In this document: positions 5,980-6,865 of the stretch, piece after piece | Numbering within the stretch: position 1 is the stretch's first letter | How the letters are laid out: every line of letters begins with the position of its first letter | Origin: Clostridia bacterium | GTDB lineage: Bacteria; Bacillota; Clostridia; Oscillospirales; CAG-272 | Assembly (NCBI GenBank): GCA_017629395.1 | Contig: JAGBXH010000245.1 | Coordinates: 1-6,865 of the forward strand | Direction of reading: 5' to 3' | Length of the DNA: 6,865 bases | Position numbers and translations under genes: made by a program | The notes under the pieces: generated by a model | The model's database searches: none | What the model was told of the DNA's origin: nothing | The model's input: only the letters and a program-made list of their open reading frames with translations

Positions 5980-6015
5980 TGATGAAAAAAGAGGCATGCG
6001 CCTCTTTTTTCATCA
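5980..6015 (-). terminator. Terminator hairpin between the P-loop gene and the SecB-like gene
   Basis: A 16-bp perfect stem has core GAGGC/GCCTC extended by six A-T pairs and GATG/CATC, with a 4-base loop (ATGC). On the minus strand it begins 17 bases after the P-loop gene stop. Its T run lies inside the stem, as is typical of bidirectional types. The hairpin ends just before the ribosome binding site of the SecB-like gene, so it may act as an attenuator for it. Confidence 0.8.
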
Positions 6016-6032
6016 AAACGTATTGTTGTGTA

Positions 6033-6440
6033 TTACAGATACTTCTTGATAGTATCGGAAGCCTCCTCCACAGGGAGAGAGGAAGTCATCACAACGTTGA
6101 CGTTCATCTTGGAGCAAAGCTCGTCAACAGCAAGAACCAGCTTCTCAAATGCAGCAACGTCTTCGTTGCAGATCTTGAGAGCGGAGTCCACGAACAAATC
6201 GGAAACGTCGTGGTTGCTTGCAAGAATACCTGCGATGAAGCCATACAGAGCTTCAGCATCGAATACCAGGTATTCGTTAGTGTTGATCAGTCTTGCCTGA
6301 TACTTAACGTCGTATCTCAGCTTAACGCCCTTTTCAATGCAAACAACGTCGCCCTGGGTCTTGGAAAGTGCGTCGTTAACCATTTCAATCAAAGTCTTAG
6401 TTTTTCCGGTGCCTTTAACACCAATCAGCAATTTCAGCAT
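6033..6440 (-). CDS. Small P-loop NTPase-like protein
   Basis: This is a 135-residue protein with an ATP/GTP-binding P-loop at its very N-terminus: GVKGTGKT (7-14) after a hydrophobic strand (MLKLLI). A likely Walker B strand is DLFVDS (81-86). VNVVMTSSLP (114-123) resembles a sensor-type strand. Similar clostridial proteins are, as I recall, often named twitching motility protein PilT. True PilT is a much larger hexameric pilus-retraction ATPase, and its domains are absent here, so that name should not be used. The start at 6440 is set by GGAGGA 8 bases upstream. A consensus promoter lies before it and a terminator after it, with the SecB-like gene next on the same strand. The role is unknown. 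It could be a regulatory or assembly NTPase. Confidence 0.85.
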   Translation of the reverse strand: MLKLLIGVKGTGKTKTLIEMVNDALSKTQGDVVCIEKGVKLRYDVKYQARLINTNEYLVFDAEALYGFIAGILASNHDVSDLFVDSALKICNEDVAAFEKLVLAVDELCSKMNVNVVMTSSLPVEEASDTIKKYL

Positions 6441-6471
6441 ATGTTTAGTCCTCCATGGAATGCTTTTCTAT

Positions 6472-6500
6472 ATTATACAGTATTTTTTTGAATTTTACAA
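6472..6500 (-). promoter_or_regulatory. Sigma-A-type promoter of the P-loop gene
   Basis: On the minus strand, TTGTAA (6500-6495) and a perfect TATAAT (6477-6472) are 17 bases apart. The ATG at 6440 follows 31 bases after the -10. The promoter lies right behind the pgi stop, so the P-loop gene has its own start even if pgi transcripts read through. Confidence 0.8.
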
Positions 6501-6515
6501 GACCTTTTTGAAAAA

Positions 6516-6865
6516 TTATCCTAATCTTGCTTCAAGTTTTTGCTTCATTTCTTCGTAACCGGGCTTGCCAAGCAGCGCGAACATGTTTTTCTTGTACGCC
6601 TCAACACCGGGCTGGTCAAACGGATTGACACCGAGCATGTATCCGGAGATTGCACAAGCCAATTCGAAGAAGTAGATCATGTATCCAAGAGAGTGTGCGC
6701 TGCGATCCTTGATTTCAAGCAGAACGTTAGGAACACCACCGTCTACGTGTGCAAGCAGCGTTCCCTGCATTGCGGTCTTCTTGACAACGTTGAGATCCAC
6801 GCCGGACAGGAAGTTCAGGCCGTCCACGTTCGCAGGGTCATGAGGAATATCAAAGGTAACGTCGC
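6516..6865 (-). CDS. pgi: Glucose-6-phosphate isomerase, C-terminal part (start outside window)
   Basis: The enzyme interconverts glucose 6-phosphate and fructose 6-phosphate in glycolysis and gluconeogenesis. Only the last 115 codons are in the window, and the frame stays open to the right edge. The sequence contains the second isomerase signature (GYMLGVNPFDQPGVEAYK), including the conserved lysine of the active site, and the typical DQPGVEAYKKNMFALLGKPG end. DVTFDIPHDPANVDGLNF upstream is in the same frame, so the GTG at 6827 is an internal valine and not a start. The stop is TAA at 6518-6516. No hairpin is visible between this stop and the next promoter, so some transcripts may continue into the P-loop gene. 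Confidence 0.97.
   Translation of the reverse strand, partial: DVTFDIPHDPANVDGLNFLSGVDLNVVKKTAMQGTLLAHVDGGVPNVLLEIKDRSAHSLGYMIYFFELACAISGYMLGVNPFDQPGVEAYKKNMFALLGKPGYEEMKQKLEARLG

Noticed and set aside
2997..6015. The four hairpins as members of a dispersed palindromic repeat family
   Set aside because: Their stems differ in sequence and each lies directly behind a gene end, so terminators explain them.
6033..6440. Identification as twitching motility protein PilT
   Set aside because: Only the P-loop is shared. The size is far too small, and no pilus genes are nearby.
6825..6827. GTG as a start codon of a short gene at the right edge
   Set aside because: The same frame continues to the window edge with isomerase sequence, so it is an internal valine of pgi.
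1..6865. Mobile element, phage, CRISPR or defence island
   Set aside because: No transposase, integrase, terminal repeats, repeat-spacer array, nuclease or methyltransferase was found, and the flanks are housekeeping genes.

Overview
The window looks like ordinary chromosome of a moderate-GC, Gram-positive anaerobe of the Clostridia. The closest fit is the Oscillospiraceae/Ruminococcaceae group of gut Firmicutes. The evidence is the tig-clpP-clpX order, strong GGAGG-type ribosome binding sites, sigma-A-type promoters with TATAAT boxes, a SecB-like protein in a Gram-positive setting, and a cysteine-rich family I associate with this group. The taxonomic placement is inference.

Left part (1-3030), plus strand: a protein quality-control cluster. 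The 3' portion of trigger factor (tig; its ribosome-binding domain lies off the left edge) is followed by the ClpP peptidase and the ClpX unfoldase. Gaps of 45 and 10 bases with no terminator between them indicate one operon. Trigger factor folds nascent chains, and ClpXP degrades tagged or misfolded proteins. A perfect 10-bp hairpin closes the operon. No lon gene follows clpX, although lon often does so in other Firmicutes.

Middle part (3031-5340): three genes of unknown function. They are a minus-strand protein with 24 cysteines in 276 residues, a minus-strand six-helix membrane protein, and a divergent plus-strand protein of 138 residues. The two minus-strand genes are separated by a strong terminator, so each is probably its own transcription unit.

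Right part (5380-6865), all minus strand: the C-terminal part of glucose-6-phosphate isomerase (pgi; its start lies off the right edge), a small P-loop ATPase-like protein with its own consensus promoter, a SecB-like chaperone, and a tRNA-Val(CAC) with its own promoter and a 19-bp terminator hairpin. A terminator hairpin sits almost directly on the ribosome binding site of the SecB-like gene, leaving no visible room for a promoter.

No stretch longer than 300 bases lacks a gene. I saw no insertion sequence, phage gene, CRISPR array or integration site. The best candidates for new biology are the cysteine-rich protein, the small P-loop protein paired with the SecB-like chaperone, and the divergent membrane-protein/orphan pair. 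I do not see a clear new defence or mobile system.
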